DNA from: Topomyia yanbarensis | Lineage: Eukaryota; Arthropoda; Insecta; Diptera; Culicidae | Direction of reading: 5' to 3' | NCBI RefSeq assembly: GCF_030247195.1 | Contig: NC_080670.1 | Coordinates: 31,916,497-31,980,496, forward strand | DNA length: 64,000 bases | Shown here: one piece after another, positions 49,190 to 61,559 of the stretch | How the letters are laid out: every line of letters begins with the position of its first letter | How positions within the stretch are numbered: the first letter of the stretch is position 1 | Translations under genes and position numbers: made by a program | The notes under the pieces: model-generated | What the model was told of the DNA's origin: nothing | What the model saw: the letters and a program-made list of their open reading frames with translations, nothing else | Database searches by the model: none

Positions 49190-50990
49190 GTGTCACACAG
49201 GCCGCCCCACCCAACCGAATGAGTGAGCTTCTTTTGGCGTGCATCTCGGCGTCGGGAGCATTGCGCTCCCACGAGGTGCCTTTCGAGGCGAGGACGACGA
49301 CGACGACGTACGGACCTCCCGTGCATGGCAGTGGAACACTCGACTGCGCAACTCGATTTGGGAGCGCACCATCATCTCATCATCAACCGCCGCCGCCGCC
49401 GCCCCTGCCACCGACACACGGCAATCCTACCTACCACTGCAGTGGAGTGATATTTATTTGAAAAATGATAGCTTTCCAGCGTTTCTTTTGCAAACGTCGA
49501 GCTACTGCTCCTCGCCCACTCGCCGATGGATCATTTCTTCTTTATTTCGCACGAAATTAACAGTGTTTCCAGTGCAATTACAAGCGATTCACGACTTTTG
49601 CCTCGTTTATTACGCTGGGTGCTACTCAACCGATGCTCCTTCAACCCTTTAACCGTCCCCTCTCCGCCGCCACCCACCAACTGGGCCGCCTTGATTTGCC
49701 TTTTGCGGCGTGTGCGCGCGCGTGAGACATCCGAATCCGGGCTTGGCGCTTCGCCCCGGACCCGACGAAAGCGCTATGAATATTCATCTCCGTGTTTAGC
49801 GTCTACTGCAAACCGACTCTTGGTGGCGGCGGCGGCGGCACTAGTGGGATGCAGCCTTGATACCCCCCAAACACACTAGCTTTCATATCAGATTTGAAGT
49901 CCCGTACGATGATGGTAGTGCGCTATCAACCACGACGAAGCAACCTGCGATTTTCTTTCACTTTGCCGTTGTTGTTGTTGTTGTTGTTGTTGGTTGGTTG
50001 GTGGTTGCATGCAAATTCTCCGTACATCACTCCGATCGTTTGCTGAGGCTGCCGTTGCATAGCGTGCCATGAAGTTCAAGTTCTTGCGCGCCAGGAAGCC
50101 CAAAAACGGCAGCCTACTCGGATCAAGCGCGCAGAACGTTGTGTGCACTCCTGCACTGCGTTGCCATAATCATCAACGGTGCCTAGCGTGCATGCAATTT
50201 TAATATGCAAGCTGAAAAAATAAACGGCAACTTCTTGGGGTTCAATGTTTTTATAATATGCCATCTTGCGCCGTCTGATGGTAACAGCACAGACAACACG
50301 GGGCGAGAGGAAGACAGGAACGTATTAATTACGGAAATTTAATAGAAAATATGATACTCTTACGTGTGTGCGTGTTGCCCTGCACTCCAAAGGGGCACGG
50401 AAACGGTTTTGAAGCTGCCCATCGCATCGTCCGGGTCAAAACGATCGAGATCACGAACGGATACGAACGATCGATTGCTGCTGCAGAGTGGTGCAGCAGA
50501 TGCCGCGCCATTTGTCCGTTCATTCGTCCGTCCGTGATGGTGGTAGTAGTAGCATCGGCAGCAAACGGCAACAGCAGCTCGAGCACGCCTCATCACTCAT
50601 TCCGATCCGGAGTTTCGGTGGTGTGGTGAATACGTAATGATCCTTACCGGATCGTGAGAACTTTTCATGCCTCACGCAAAATCAACGAGGAGGATAATTG
50701 GTTAATTTGGCACGTTGGCGTTTGGTTGGTGGTTGCGAATCGGCACATAACAACAACGGAACCGTTGTATGAATGTTTTCGCCCCTCATCCCAGTCAGGC
50801 CAATCTATTGCCCGGAGGGGGAACTAGATTTACTTGCACGCCTGGGCGCAGGTGGCTGATGTCGCTTTCCTATCATGAATATTCATAACAGCGGAAGACG
50901 CTTGGTGCGCGGTCCCTTACTCAGGCCAGGATGAATCGTGGCGAATCCGCTCTTCCTCTCTCTATCTCTCAGTTCAAAGGTGAGATGCAC
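49190..50990. other. GC-rich, repeat-poor segment next to the assembly gap
   Basis: GC content is clearly higher than in surrounding DNA, with CGCCGCCGCC- and GGCGGCGGCGGC-type runs (near 49388-49402 and 49824-49838), a (GTT)n run near 49968-49992, and no recognised transposable-element fragments. Open frames on both strands are low-complexity and mutually overlapping. Such a segment may be a promoter, a 5' exon or a regulatory region, possibly of Serrate, but no start site, splice site or protein motif can be tied to it. Confidence 0.35.
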
Positions 50991-51000
50991 ATTCGTGACT

Positions 51001-51500
51001 NNNNNNNNNNNNNNNNNNNNNNNNNNNNNNNNNNNNNNNNNNNNNNNNNNNNNNNNNNNNNNNNNNNNNNNNNNNNNNNNNNNNNNNNNNNNNNNNNNNN
51101 NNNNNNNNNNNNNNNNNNNNNNNNNNNNNNNNNNNNNNNNNNNNNNNNNNNNNNNNNNNNNNNNNNNNNNNNNNNNNNNNNNNNNNNNNNNNNNNNNNNN
51201 NNNNNNNNNNNNNNNNNNNNNNNNNNNNNNNNNNNNNNNNNNNNNNNNNNNNNNNNNNNNNNNNNNNNNNNNNNNNNNNNNNNNNNNNNNNNNNNNNNNN
51301 NNNNNNNNNNNNNNNNNNNNNNNNNNNNNNNNNNNNNNNNNNNNNNNNNNNNNNNNNNNNNNNNNNNNNNNNNNNNNNNNNNNNNNNNNNNNNNNNNNNN
51401 NNNNNNNNNNNNNNNNNNNNNNNNNNNNNNNNNNNNNNNNNNNNNNNNNNNNNNNNNNNNNNNNNNNNNNNNNNNNNNNNNNNNNNNNNNNNNNNNNNNN
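51001..51500. other. Assembly gap (500 N)
   Basis: Exactly 500 unknown bases. The round number suggests a placeholder of unknown true length set by scaffolding. Any frame crossing it is meaningless. Confidence 1.
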
Positions 51501-51539
51501 TCAATCGAAGACTGGGAGGCGTTAAATATAAGTCCTAAG

Positions 51540-51930
51540 TATTCGTTTTCTACCATTCGTTGCTTGTGTATTGAACGAGCAACATATCGATTGGAATGCA
51601 GCCGTTTCCTTGCTGTGTGCAAAGTTTATCGAGCGCTCTTCACTCTGCTGTGTGAAAATTTGGCACACACGAACAAGTGGGCTGTTATAGAGAGATAATA
51701 TATAGAAGTAGTCCCACGTGTTCGTTTTCTACCATTCGTTGCTTTGGTATTGAACGATCAACATATATGTTGAATTGAAACATGCGGACGGTATAGAAAA
51801 AGATTTTCAGTGGCTTTGGCATAAACCCGTACACATTAAAGCCGAATACATATTTTTCGGATACCAGTACCACAGCCACCCGTTTCCTAGCTTTGTACAA
51901 AGCTTATCGGTCGCTCTGCACTCAGCTGTG
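51540..51930. repeat. Degenerate direct repeat beside the gap
   Basis: CGTTTTCTACCATTCGTTGC occurs near 51544 and again near 51724, each followed by GTATTGAACGA and CAACATAT. CCGTTTCCT with a downstream CAAAG(T/C)TTATCG occurs near 51602 and 51880. This is a two-copy repeat with extra sequence in the second copy. Confidence 0.7.
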
Positions 51931-52070
51931 AGAGGTTACAGGCTGAATTCACCCGCAGGGGTGAATTGGACTATTGTAAGAAGTGAATTATTCGGCGTAA
52001 ATTTTAACTTGTCATCCTAACATATCCATCGAATAATTGATTCACTGTGTCAAGAATAAAGTAGCTGGCT

Positions 52071-52901
52071 TGGTGTGTTCAGTTTTTTAAATGCACTTGA
52101 CGTAATCGTTTACGTATATCTGACGTAATTTTCAAACGTCCGAACGTTCCAAGAATAGACGTTCAACCATTTCCACGTCGAGAAGCGCCAAGATGGACAT
52201 GATAACTCTTAATAAAATTATTTTAAACCGGAAATTCAACAAGATTTTTAAAACTTCGACTTGTAATTACCAAACCAAACCAAAAGAATATAAAAAATTT
52301 TGGAAAATGGCATCATAAAATCCGAAAATTCTCAAATTTTTAAGTGAAAGTCCCTCAGCTTTCTTCAAAATAATGGGAAGAAAAATTAATTTCTCTGTTT
52401 TTCGTGGTTCTCATCATCAAATAAATAAATACTTAGGAAAGTAAGCTTTGTGTTTCGTATTCTACTCGTCAGTAACTGACAACAACTTAGCGCCTACGAA
52501 GAATAATTACCTAAATACTACCAAAAATAATCCCCGGTCAATCTCCAAAAACGCTGGTGTGTTCAGTTCTTTAAATGCACTTGACGTAATCGTTTACGTA
52601 TATTTGACGTAATTTTCAAACGTCCGAGCGTTCCAAGAATAGACGTTCAACCATTTCCACGTCGAGAAGCGCCACGATGGACATGATAACTCTTAATAAA
52701 ATTATTTTAAACCGGAAATTCAACAAGATTTTTAAAACTTCGACTTGTAATTACTCAATAATCCAAAAGAATATAAAAAAAATTGCGTTTTGGAAAATGG
52801 CATCATAAAATCCGAAAAGTCTCAAATTTTTAAGTGAAAGTCCCTCAGCTTTCTTCAAAATAATGTGAAGAAAAAATTAATTTCTCTGTTTTTCGTGGTT
52901 C
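52071..52901. repeat. 484-bp tandem duplication, copy 1 and the first part of copy 2
   Basis: Copy 1 runs 52071-52554 and copy 2 begins at 52555 with the same TGGTGTGTTCAG start. They match almost base for base (for example ACGTCGAGAAGCGCCA, AACCGGAAATTCAAC) until TTTTTCGTGGTTC at 52901, where copy 2 breaks off. The missing remainder of copy 2 is found at about 59292-59440. Confidence 0.9.
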
Positions 52902-53511
52902 ATCGATCGCCAATTTTAAAAATTCGGTTTCGAGGAAGAATCGGTCTGCGGGTGTGACAGCAAATATGCGCGAGAAACGCATGGCCATTTAAAACAAAAG
53001 TGGGGCCACCGAGCTTGCACGAGACTATTCTAGAGGTTCAATTATTAACAATTAAGCGAATAAAGAAAGTCGATTTGTTTATCCCACTACACTAGCTGGC
53101 CTCCTTAATACAATAAATTTATTTATTTATTTATTTATTCTTATTTTTCATCTGACCTGAGTTGGTCTACATGAAATGTTTCTAGAATGGGAAAAGCCCA
53201 TTTCAGGATATGCTTCAGAAGCAATCCCCAAATGGGCGTAAAAACCCATCATCTTTTCAAATTTTTCACAGTTGATTACAATGATTTTACACTACAATTA
53301 AACTTAATCACATAGTACACAGTACTGCAAGAACAAAAATTACAAATATTACAAAAATGGAATCTTAAAATCTAAGTCAACCTTCTTAGTCTATTTTTGA
53401 AAACATCACAAGATACAGAAAAGTCAAAATGGTCATAAACACTATTAAAAACATTACACATCGCCCTAATGGGTTCGTTCTGACCATACTCTGTGCGCTG
53501 AAATTCCAGTC

Positions 53512-56500
53512 TTAAGAAGTTATGCGATCTGAGATTTCTAGGAGGCACATAGATATTGTTTGTGAGAGAATATCTGGAGCATCTATTTGACCAGTTAATA
53601 TCTTCCCAACAAATATTGCTCTAAATGTGTTCCGCCTTTTCGCTAGGGTTTCCATATCGAGCAGACGACAGCGATCGATGTACGGTGGTAGCTCTGCTGG
53701 GTTACGCCATGGGAGAGTTCTAAGAGCAAAACGGAGGAATCTTGCCTGCACTGCTTCTATTCGGTTGATCCAAATGTTCGTATAAGGACACCAAATGGGT
53801 GCTGAAGCTTCCAGGACAGATCGAACTAGTGAGAAATAGAGTGCCCGTAAACAATATGGATCAGTGAATTCTTTGGCGATTCTTATAATGAAGCCGAGGT
53901 TTCTATTTGCCTGTGCTATAACATGAGAGTAATGATTTCTGAATGTCAGTTGTGAGTCCAGGAGTACTCCGAGGTCTCTGATAACTGTCATTCTCTCTAG
54001 CGATTCCCCTGAGATGGTGTAGCTCCAGAGTATTGGGTTTTTTTTGCGAGTAAAAGATATTATGGAACATTTGGCCACGCTGAGAGCCAGCAAGTTGCGA
54101 CTACACCAATTACAAAAAGCATCTAAGTGTCGCTGCAGTGCCACGCAATCTTCTATTGACCGCACAATGAGAAATAGTTTGAGATCATCAGCGTATATAA
54201 GTTTACACCCTGGAGGTATAACATAGCAAACGTCATTGAAGAACAACGAAAAAAGCAACGGTCCTAGATTGCTCCCTTGAGGCACTCCCGACAAGTTAAT
54301 GAAGCTGTATGACTCGCTATTTCCTAATTTTACAGATAGAGAACGATTTACGAGATATGATTTAAGCCACCCTGTGAAATTTGACGAAGCGCCCAGCCGC
54401 TTTATCATTGCTAGTAGAAGAGAGTGATCTACACGATCGAATGCAGCCTTGAGATCCGTGTATACAGTATCGACCTGAGATCCAACTTCAATATTTTTAA
54501 TACAGAGCGAAGTGAATTGGGCTAGATTAGTAGTTGTCGATCTGCCTGAAAAAAAGCCATGTTGATCCTTCGATATGTATGCTTTGGTCTCACGAAACAG
54601 CACGTTTCCTACTAAAATCTCAAATAACTTTGATCCAGCGCAGAGTGAGGTTATGCCACGATAGTTCGCAATATTTTGCTTATCACCTTTTTTAAAAAAC
54701 GGGAAACATAACTGATTTTTTCCAACACACGGGAAACGCCGATTGCAATAGTGATTGATTGAAAATTAGCCTTAAAGGCGTACACAATGCGCTTGCGCAT
54801 CTTTTTAGTATAATGGAAGGAATGCCATCTGGTCCTGCTGATGTTGAAGACTTTAGCTTTCTCATGGCAGTTAAAATGTCTTCGTCAGTAAATTGGATAT
54901 TACCTACATTAATTACATCATGAGGGACATTCTGAAGGCCATATTCCACCTGAGTGGAGTTAGCTGAGTCCTTTTTAAACACACTCGAGAAATGTTGAGC
55001 GAATAGGTCACAGATGCCGCTTGGAGTGCTTGATGTTTCACTTGAAAGGAACATACTGGAAGGAAGCCCATTTTCTTTGCGTTTTCCGTTAACGAAAGAC
55101 CAAAACTGCTTTGGATTTTGTTTCAGGTTTGATTGGGTTTGTGCTACGTGTCTTGAATAGAGGAACCGATTATATGTCTTGTAACTGTTGCTAGCTTGAA
55201 TAAACTCTCGTTTTGTAATGGGGTTTCGTCGGCTGGTGTAATGCCGAAGCGCAGCTGCTCGCAATCTTTTCAGCTTACGTAGCTGACGATTGGACCATGC
55301 CGGTTTTGGTCGGGGACGTGGTGCGGGAACTGTTATTCTGAATAGCTGTTTCAGGACCAGTGAAAGTTTTTCTACGGCAACATCTACATCGACCGCGGAA
55401 TTTAACAAAGTCTCCCAATCAATTGCCTGTAGTGAACTTTGAAGCCTAGAGAAATCAGTCTTCGAAAAGTTGAACTCCCTGACATCCAGAATTTCGTCAA
55501 AAATAACCAACTGGGGACAAATCTGCGTTACTAGAAGAGGAGGATGATATGCGTCACAGGCAACTAATGGCTCAAGGGCTTCTGAAACGGCGCAGTTAAT
55601 AGAAGCTTCTTCATTTACGAACAGGAGATCCAGGGTTCGATTTCGTCTGTTATTTACGGTACACATTTGCAGCATGTTCAATATAGACATTCCGTCCAAT
55701 AAGGTAATACTCGCTCTCGAAAAGATAGATTCAGAAGGATCTGGAAAGGCATAACCGGAGGGTGTACTCTTCCAAAGAAGTCCTGGCTGATTATAGTCAC
55801 CAAACAGTAGATGAGCCATGTTGGGTTGAATGGAAGTTGCGATGTCAAGTGCTGAGTCTATGTGCTTCTGAATAATATCTATATCACTTGCGGAATCAGG
55901 GGGAATGTATACTACGCCTACACAAATATTAGTATCGCGCCCGCGAATATCTACCCATAGTTGTTCGAGATCGTTACTATCCGTTTTGTGTTTGGACGAG
56001 AGCCGGTTGGACACTGCAATAAGCACACCACCACCACGTTTTTTCCCTGTACTGTCTGGATCGCGATCTTTACGGTAAACCGTGTACCTTGGGCCGAATA
56101 ACTGGATCGAATGGATTTGATCATTCAGCCACGTTTCGGTTAGAACAATGACATCATATTCGGCCTCTGAAACAGCGACGAACAACTCGTCAATTTTTGT
56201 GCGTAGTCCTCTCACGTTCTGGTAGTAGATACTAAGTTGTTCCTCTAGATACTGTCCTGATGGTTGAGCGGTAGAAAGACGAGCGGCGATGGTGGTGGCG
56301 TCTGGCTGTAATAGGGGTGGATTTTCAACGGGAGCAGCATCTGTATGTCCTACTTCGGAAGAACATATACATTCATTGCATTTACCTGTGTAAACAAAAG
56401 CAGGAACTTCAAATTGCTCTAATTGTTTTAGACTGCTGTTATCTGACCGGAGCATATCGTAGTCTCTGCTTTCAGATTTTGTTGTCAACATACAGGCGTC

Positions 56501-56935
56501 GGAGTTAAGCTGATCACGTCCGTTGGTAAGCTGCAATTGTAGATCTGACCGGGAAGGGTAGCTGCCAAGTACCGTGGCAAGCAGATGGGCGTCGGTGATG
56601 GGTTCCAGCTGATTGTGCCCATCGGCAAGCTGCAATTGTGGATCTGGCCGGGAAAGGTCGCTGCCATAACATACAAGTTCCTTAGAAAACAGATGAACGT
56701 CGTTGATGGAATCAGGCTGGTTGCCTCCGTCGACAAGCTGCAATTGTGGATCTGACCGGGAAATGTCGCTACCATAACACACAAGTTCCGTGGAGAGCAG
56801 GTGAACGTAGTTGAAGGAATCGGGCTGATTGCACCCGTCGGTAAGATGCAATTGTGGATCTGGACAGATGAGGTTGCCATCGTTGCTGCTTCGTTGTTCT
56901 AACCAAAATTCATTCTCCGATGGCGTCGCTGCCAC
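53512..56935 (-). pseudogene. Jockey-type LINE ORF2 (endonuclease and reverse transcriptase), one frameshift
   Basis: The 747-codon first part (56935 to 54692) begins with a long repetitive N-terminal segment of PQLQL-type repeats. It is followed by an APE-type endonuclease (YYQNVRGLRTKIDEL, VIVLTETWLND, FGDYNQPGLLW) and the start of the reverse transcriptase (AGPDGIPSIILKRC). A one-base change in a T/A homopolymer near 54690-54700 ends the frame. The rest (54603 to 53512, plus the in-between sequence in the same frame) has TDLKAAFDRVDH, SGVPQGSNLGPLLFSLFFND and the catalytic LIYADDLKLF, then the thumb region. In life such a protein nicks target DNA and copies the element RNA into it. With the frameshift it is probably inactive unless the shift is a sequencing error. 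Confidence 0.9.
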
Positions 56936-57028
56936 AGAAGAAACATGGTTACTGTGGTTGATTTGTCGTTTGACCGGAGGAATTATTTGACGAACAACGA
57001 AACCGGTTTCACGGTGTTGTGGTAGTTG

Positions 57029-57850
57029 CTAGATGTTGTAGTCAATGATTCGACGTGACTGCCGAAGACGAGTTTGGTACAGTGGACACTCAGAGCTCCA
57101 GGAGGCATGATCTACTTGTATTTGGTCAACATCAGTTCTCGCAGTATTGGCATTGTGGCAGTTTATGCACTTTCGGAAGTTTGAAACACATTCTTCAGAC
57201 TTGTGTCCTTCGGCACAAATTGGACAGCATGGGGGCTTCGTGCATGCTTCAGCTTTATGGCCGTACTCAGAACACCGAAAGCAGCGAAACACGTTGACAC
57301 ATTCAGTAATTTTGCAGCGCATCCAACCTAAGTTGACACGTTGCAGCTTTATCAGTTCTTCGAAGGTTTTGGCATCGGTTTCAAGAACAGCAGACATAGG
57401 ATTGTCTGTGTGTTTTTCGTTTCGCACAACTCGTATCACCGTTAGGTTAGCAGACTCCGAAAGATTGTTTTGCTTTACCAATTTTTCCACGAAATTCTCC
57501 GCAGTGATATCGTCAGTGAAACCAGCAATTTTTACTCTGGGTTTCAGAGCTTTTTGAACGTCAGCATCGTACTTTCCAGACAGATTTGCTTTTACTGAAC
57601 TAAGCAGTTTAAGCGCTGATTCTTGGGAATCGCATCTAACCGTTGCTTCACCGTTGGATCGGAAAAAGGTTTCTTTAACACCCAACATAACAGGGTCGAG
57701 CTTGCTTTGGATGTCTTTCTTTGTTACAGTCGCGTCTTGGTGCTCAGTAGGTCTAATGACTACAGGTTCGCTCTCGCTTTACTATTGCATTAGACTTCAC
57801 TGAGAGTGTTTCTGCAATGTTCTGGACGGGTACATTCTTGGGGGTGTTCT
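57029..57850 (-). pseudogene. Jockey-type LINE ORF1 (gag-like RNA-binding protein), damaged
   Basis: The open frame 57029-57688, extended in frame to about 57770, has an RRM-like region followed by zinc knuckles CFRCSEYGHKAEAC (CX2CX4HX4C) and CPICAEGHKSEEC, and a final CINCH. ORF1 proteins of this type coat the element RNA and guide it to the nucleus. Upstream, an in-frame TAA near 57780 and a frame change break the N-terminal part, although related residues (NVPVQNIAETLS) continue in another frame. It stops about 95 bp before ORF2. Confidence 0.8.
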
Positions 57851-57900
57851 CGTTGGACAAACAAATGATAAATCTTCTTCGACGACTTCACGGCCACCTA

Positions 57901-59291
57901 GGGGTTCACGGACCCCAGGTTGAGAATCACTGGCATAACGAATAAAATGAAACGCCCTCATTCCGTGAGCTTAGTTATGATTTAAGAAGATCTAAATTGA
58001 TGAAGTACTTAAGTAGCAATGCAGGAAACATTTGAACAATTTGGAAGAAAGAGCTGTTATATACGGCTCTCTGCTCCGACAGTATGACGCGTGACTTGGC
58101 AAACTGATTCGTACGTTTCACTAGATATCATTATATCTGATAATCCCTGTTGCTTCGCAATGAGAGGATCACATAATTTCCGAATAATTATTTATTCACA
58201 ATGAATACTAAAAACTTCCTAGGATGACAATGATATGTTATAAGCATATGCTATATACAATTCAGTACGCATAACTTACGTTTAGTATTTATTCCTCTTC
58301 TATTCCTCCTATATTTGCGTTCGCAACGTATTTGTGACTTCGTGTCAATTCTGCGATATTATATTGCATTAATCCTAGTATTTTTAGTATTAAGTTTCAA
58401 TGATATTACCTTCAGCAGCGTCACTAGTGACCTAATCGTGACTGTGAAGTGCGTGAATTAGGTTCCGTTAGCTACAATATGAAATTTTGCTAATTTTTTG
58501 GAGTTATATGAAAGCAGTTTAGTGGGAAACTAACCTCGAATTAGTTACAGATTGTTAAATGTGAATTTCTATCACCGATAATGATCACAACTGCTTAACG
58601 AGTTAATACATTTAACGCGACTTGCAAATTGCAGCGTATAAACTGTGTTTTAAATACAATTTCAAATAAATCTTTATATTTTATAAATCGAGTAAACTTT
58701 TTAGAATATAATCTTCAGCACACGCGGATTGGCTTTCTTCTACTGGTTGTCGTTTCATACCAGCGCGATCGAGTACACGGTGGGTCTCCTGTCATGATCG
58801 TTAAGTTGATGGGTTTTTTAGTTCTGGTCGTCTCGATGAGGCGCGTGACCCATTGGGTCGTTTACAATCCCAAATGAACGAAGCAGGACATGTAAGAAGT
58901 TGGCTTAATCAGACTTACAAGTGGGTTCAAGGCAGACTAACTGATATTAGTAGCACACAGAGTCGTCTGTTTCTATAGAGTAAAATGCCTAGTGCAGTAG
59001 TAGTAGTCGCATGTCGAACTCAGTTCGAAGTACCCAGCATTTACCTTTTGTCGTTTCTGTTCATTCTGAAATTGTCGCATGCCTTTTTTTGTTGGGATTT
59101 GGAATCACCGCGACCATTGATCTATGATCTTAACTACGGAACATCATATCGTCGGATATGTAATTGAATCGTAAATTAAATAAGAAACCAGGATAATCAA
59201 GAGTGCAGACAAGCACAACAAGATGATAGGTTTTTACGCACATTTGAGATTTTATGCTAAATTGTACCTTTAAATAAACTTTTCTTATCCA
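57901..59291. other. Unassigned right part of the 6.4-kb insertion
   Basis: AT-rich sequence between the LINE 5' side and the resumption of the 484-bp repeat. It may contain the LINE 5' UTR or a second element. No coding domain or terminal repeat was recognised. Confidence 0.45.
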
Positions 59292-59440
59292 TCTCATCAT
59301 CAAATAAATAAATACTTAGGAAAGTATGCTTTGTGTTTCGTATTCTACTCGTCAGTAACTGACAACAACTTAGCGCCTACGAAGAATAATTACCTAAATA
59401 CTACCAAAAATTATCCCCGGTCAATCTCCAAAAACACTGG
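59292..59440. repeat. Second part of the split 484-bp repeat copy
   Basis: From TCTCATCATCAAATAAATAA onward this is nearly identical to 52409-52554 (for example CGTCAGTAACTGACAACAAC and TCCCCGGTCAATCTCC). It diverges after AACACTGG at 59440. Confidence 0.9.
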
Positions 59441-61550
59441 GAATCGCTTCACTTCTCACGGCGACACCGGCCGAGGTCTGGACACAGGAAGCAATTGACT
59501 GTCCCCTGGAGGCAGTGCAGCGCAGTTGCACGTCTCGTGTTTAAATATTCATGTTTTGGAGATTTAAAAAGAACGACAACAATAATGCCTTGTTACTTTT
59601 ATGTTTCGATCATAAAAAAATCAATGGTCCAACCCTTCGCTCACACCAGATCAGGCTGGCCGGCCGGCCACCGACCAGTTGGTTCGTGTAAAACATCCCT
59701 CAGATAAAAAGGAAACGCGAGCAAGAAGAGGTCACAAACGAGAGTGCGGCGTGCACTGCCTCGAAAATTTTCACCGCGACCCCCTCTCATCTTTGCGAAG
59801 CAGTAAACGATCCCAAAGTGCGTGTGTCGACAATTTTTTTAATAAAATGTAACGAGCTTGTAAGTGAACGGTCGTAAAATTAATGCACGACGTGATTCGA
59901 AACACATCGCTTTTGAATAAGATAATGAGGGGGGGTTGCCGGCAAACGTTTCTGCAACGATTCAGGAGGCTATGGTTGCAAGAAAAAAAAATAGAACAAG
60001 GCGCACCTGTTCGCATGAACCGCCGCGTCAGGTCGGGGCAGGTGGGCAAAACTGACTCTTTTAGCGTTGTTTGTTTTGATGCAATTTGATTAATTTATCG
60101 GTGATGGAACGTGTGCGGCCACTATAGAAGGAACCCGGACCACCAGACCAGCCAATTGAGATTGCATAATTTAGCACCCAGCTGGATGTCAGCCGCAGTT
60201 GATTTTTCGTTCGCGCGATACCCGATTTGCAACGACCCACTACTGTCCTCTGGAAGTCCCCGTAAGTATTTATTCAACCGACCCAAGTTTTTCCCAAGGT
60301 CATAAAAACAGCTTAACTTATGCTAACCAAACTCGACGTCCATCATGCTGATTGATGTGTCACAATCTGCTGACCGCCGCGATATGCGCGAAACGAAATA
60401 TCCATCCATCTATCCGAGACCGGACCGGACGGGACCGCCCTGGAACACCAACACATAAATAACACGCTAATTAAGGAGGTACAAATAGTGCAACACTCTC
60501 TGAATCTTCCCTGGTGAATGTCTTTCGACGACTCTCGTTTAGGCCCTCGGATTTGAATTTCAATGGCCCAAGCAGTGCCGGGCCCGGGCACAGATCGGAA
60601 ACACACACACACACATACGGCAAGCGAAGAATTTCCCTTCAAATTAGTCCGCATTCAGACCGTTTCTGGGTATGTCTAGCTGGAAAAGAGAGGGAACCAA
60701 AGGAAGACGCCACCGGGAAACAACAAGGAAAAGTGCCGAGCGAAACGTGCTGTATTTATTTTCCATTGAATTGTAAATATTTTTTAATTTGAATAAATGA
60801 CGTTGCTACTGCTACTGCGGTTGGTAGATCTTCCTGCTGCTGTGGTAACACTTCGATTCGTAAATGCAGCGCGATGGAAAATGGGCGTCTTTCCACTTCT
60901 CGCAGAATGCCACCATTCTGTTCCACTCGCTCGGTTTGGTTGGAACCGCGTCATGGGAGGTTTGACGAGGAGGTAGGGGGAGGAGGGCGATGACTCTCGG
61001 TACTTTTATTTATGCTGATTGAATCAATCTTGTTCTTGTTACCAACCGCAAAGCGTAATTGGTAGCGCTGCCGTTTGCTGCTACTGCTGGCGGTTGTCCA
61101 TTCAAGCGAGATCCAAGACTGGGACCACAACGACTACTTTGATGACATGACTGCTGTACTCTTCGGTATAGCTCAGTACGACACGACTCTCGCGGTACGG
61201 TACGATATTAGTAGTACCTACAAGAACGGAGCGGATCTTGGTCTTAGATGGTTGCTTCCGATCGTAGTTTAGACAATGCACTTCGTTCGAAAATTAATGG
61301 GTAGAAATGGGTGTAATTTGCAAATAATTGTGGATTATTGGCGGCTGAACCGGTATAATTCTTTTTAAGTTCTACATGACACAATTTGTGTTTAACAAAA
61401 GAAATATGTTCGATATTTCTGCGATGGTCCACCTCACACCAGTACTTATCTTTTGTAGTTTGGAAGGTTCACGAGCAGATATCTTTCGTTACTAGTTTTC
61501 CATCATGAGATTCCTTTAATCTGACTTCACTTCCGTGTACGCCCATCCTT
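59441..61550. other. Unassigned DNA
   Basis: No recognised exon, RNA gene or repeat family. A (CA)n run is at about 60602-60616. Open frames here are short and unsupported. Confidence 0.4.
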
Positions 61551-61559
61551 CTCTCTTAC

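Larger units (their letters stand above)
53112..57900 (-). mobile_element. Nearly full Jockey-type LINE
   Basis: Reading right to left the element has a damaged ORF1 (gag-like, CCHC fingers), then ORF2 with an endonuclease and reverse transcriptase, a short 3' UTR, and an (AAAT)n tail (plus strand AATTTATTTATTTATTTATT at 53115-53139). The 5' boundary is not sharp and is placed by the end of ORF1-like sequence. Only one frameshift was seen in ORF2, so decay is modest. Confidence 0.8.

Noticed and set aside
50931..51698. Open frames across the N run
   Set aside because: The interior is entirely unknown sequence in an assembly gap.
55055..57297. Plus-strand open frames overlapping the Jockey-type LINE
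   Set aside because: Shadows of the minus-strand ORF1 and ORF2 reading frames.
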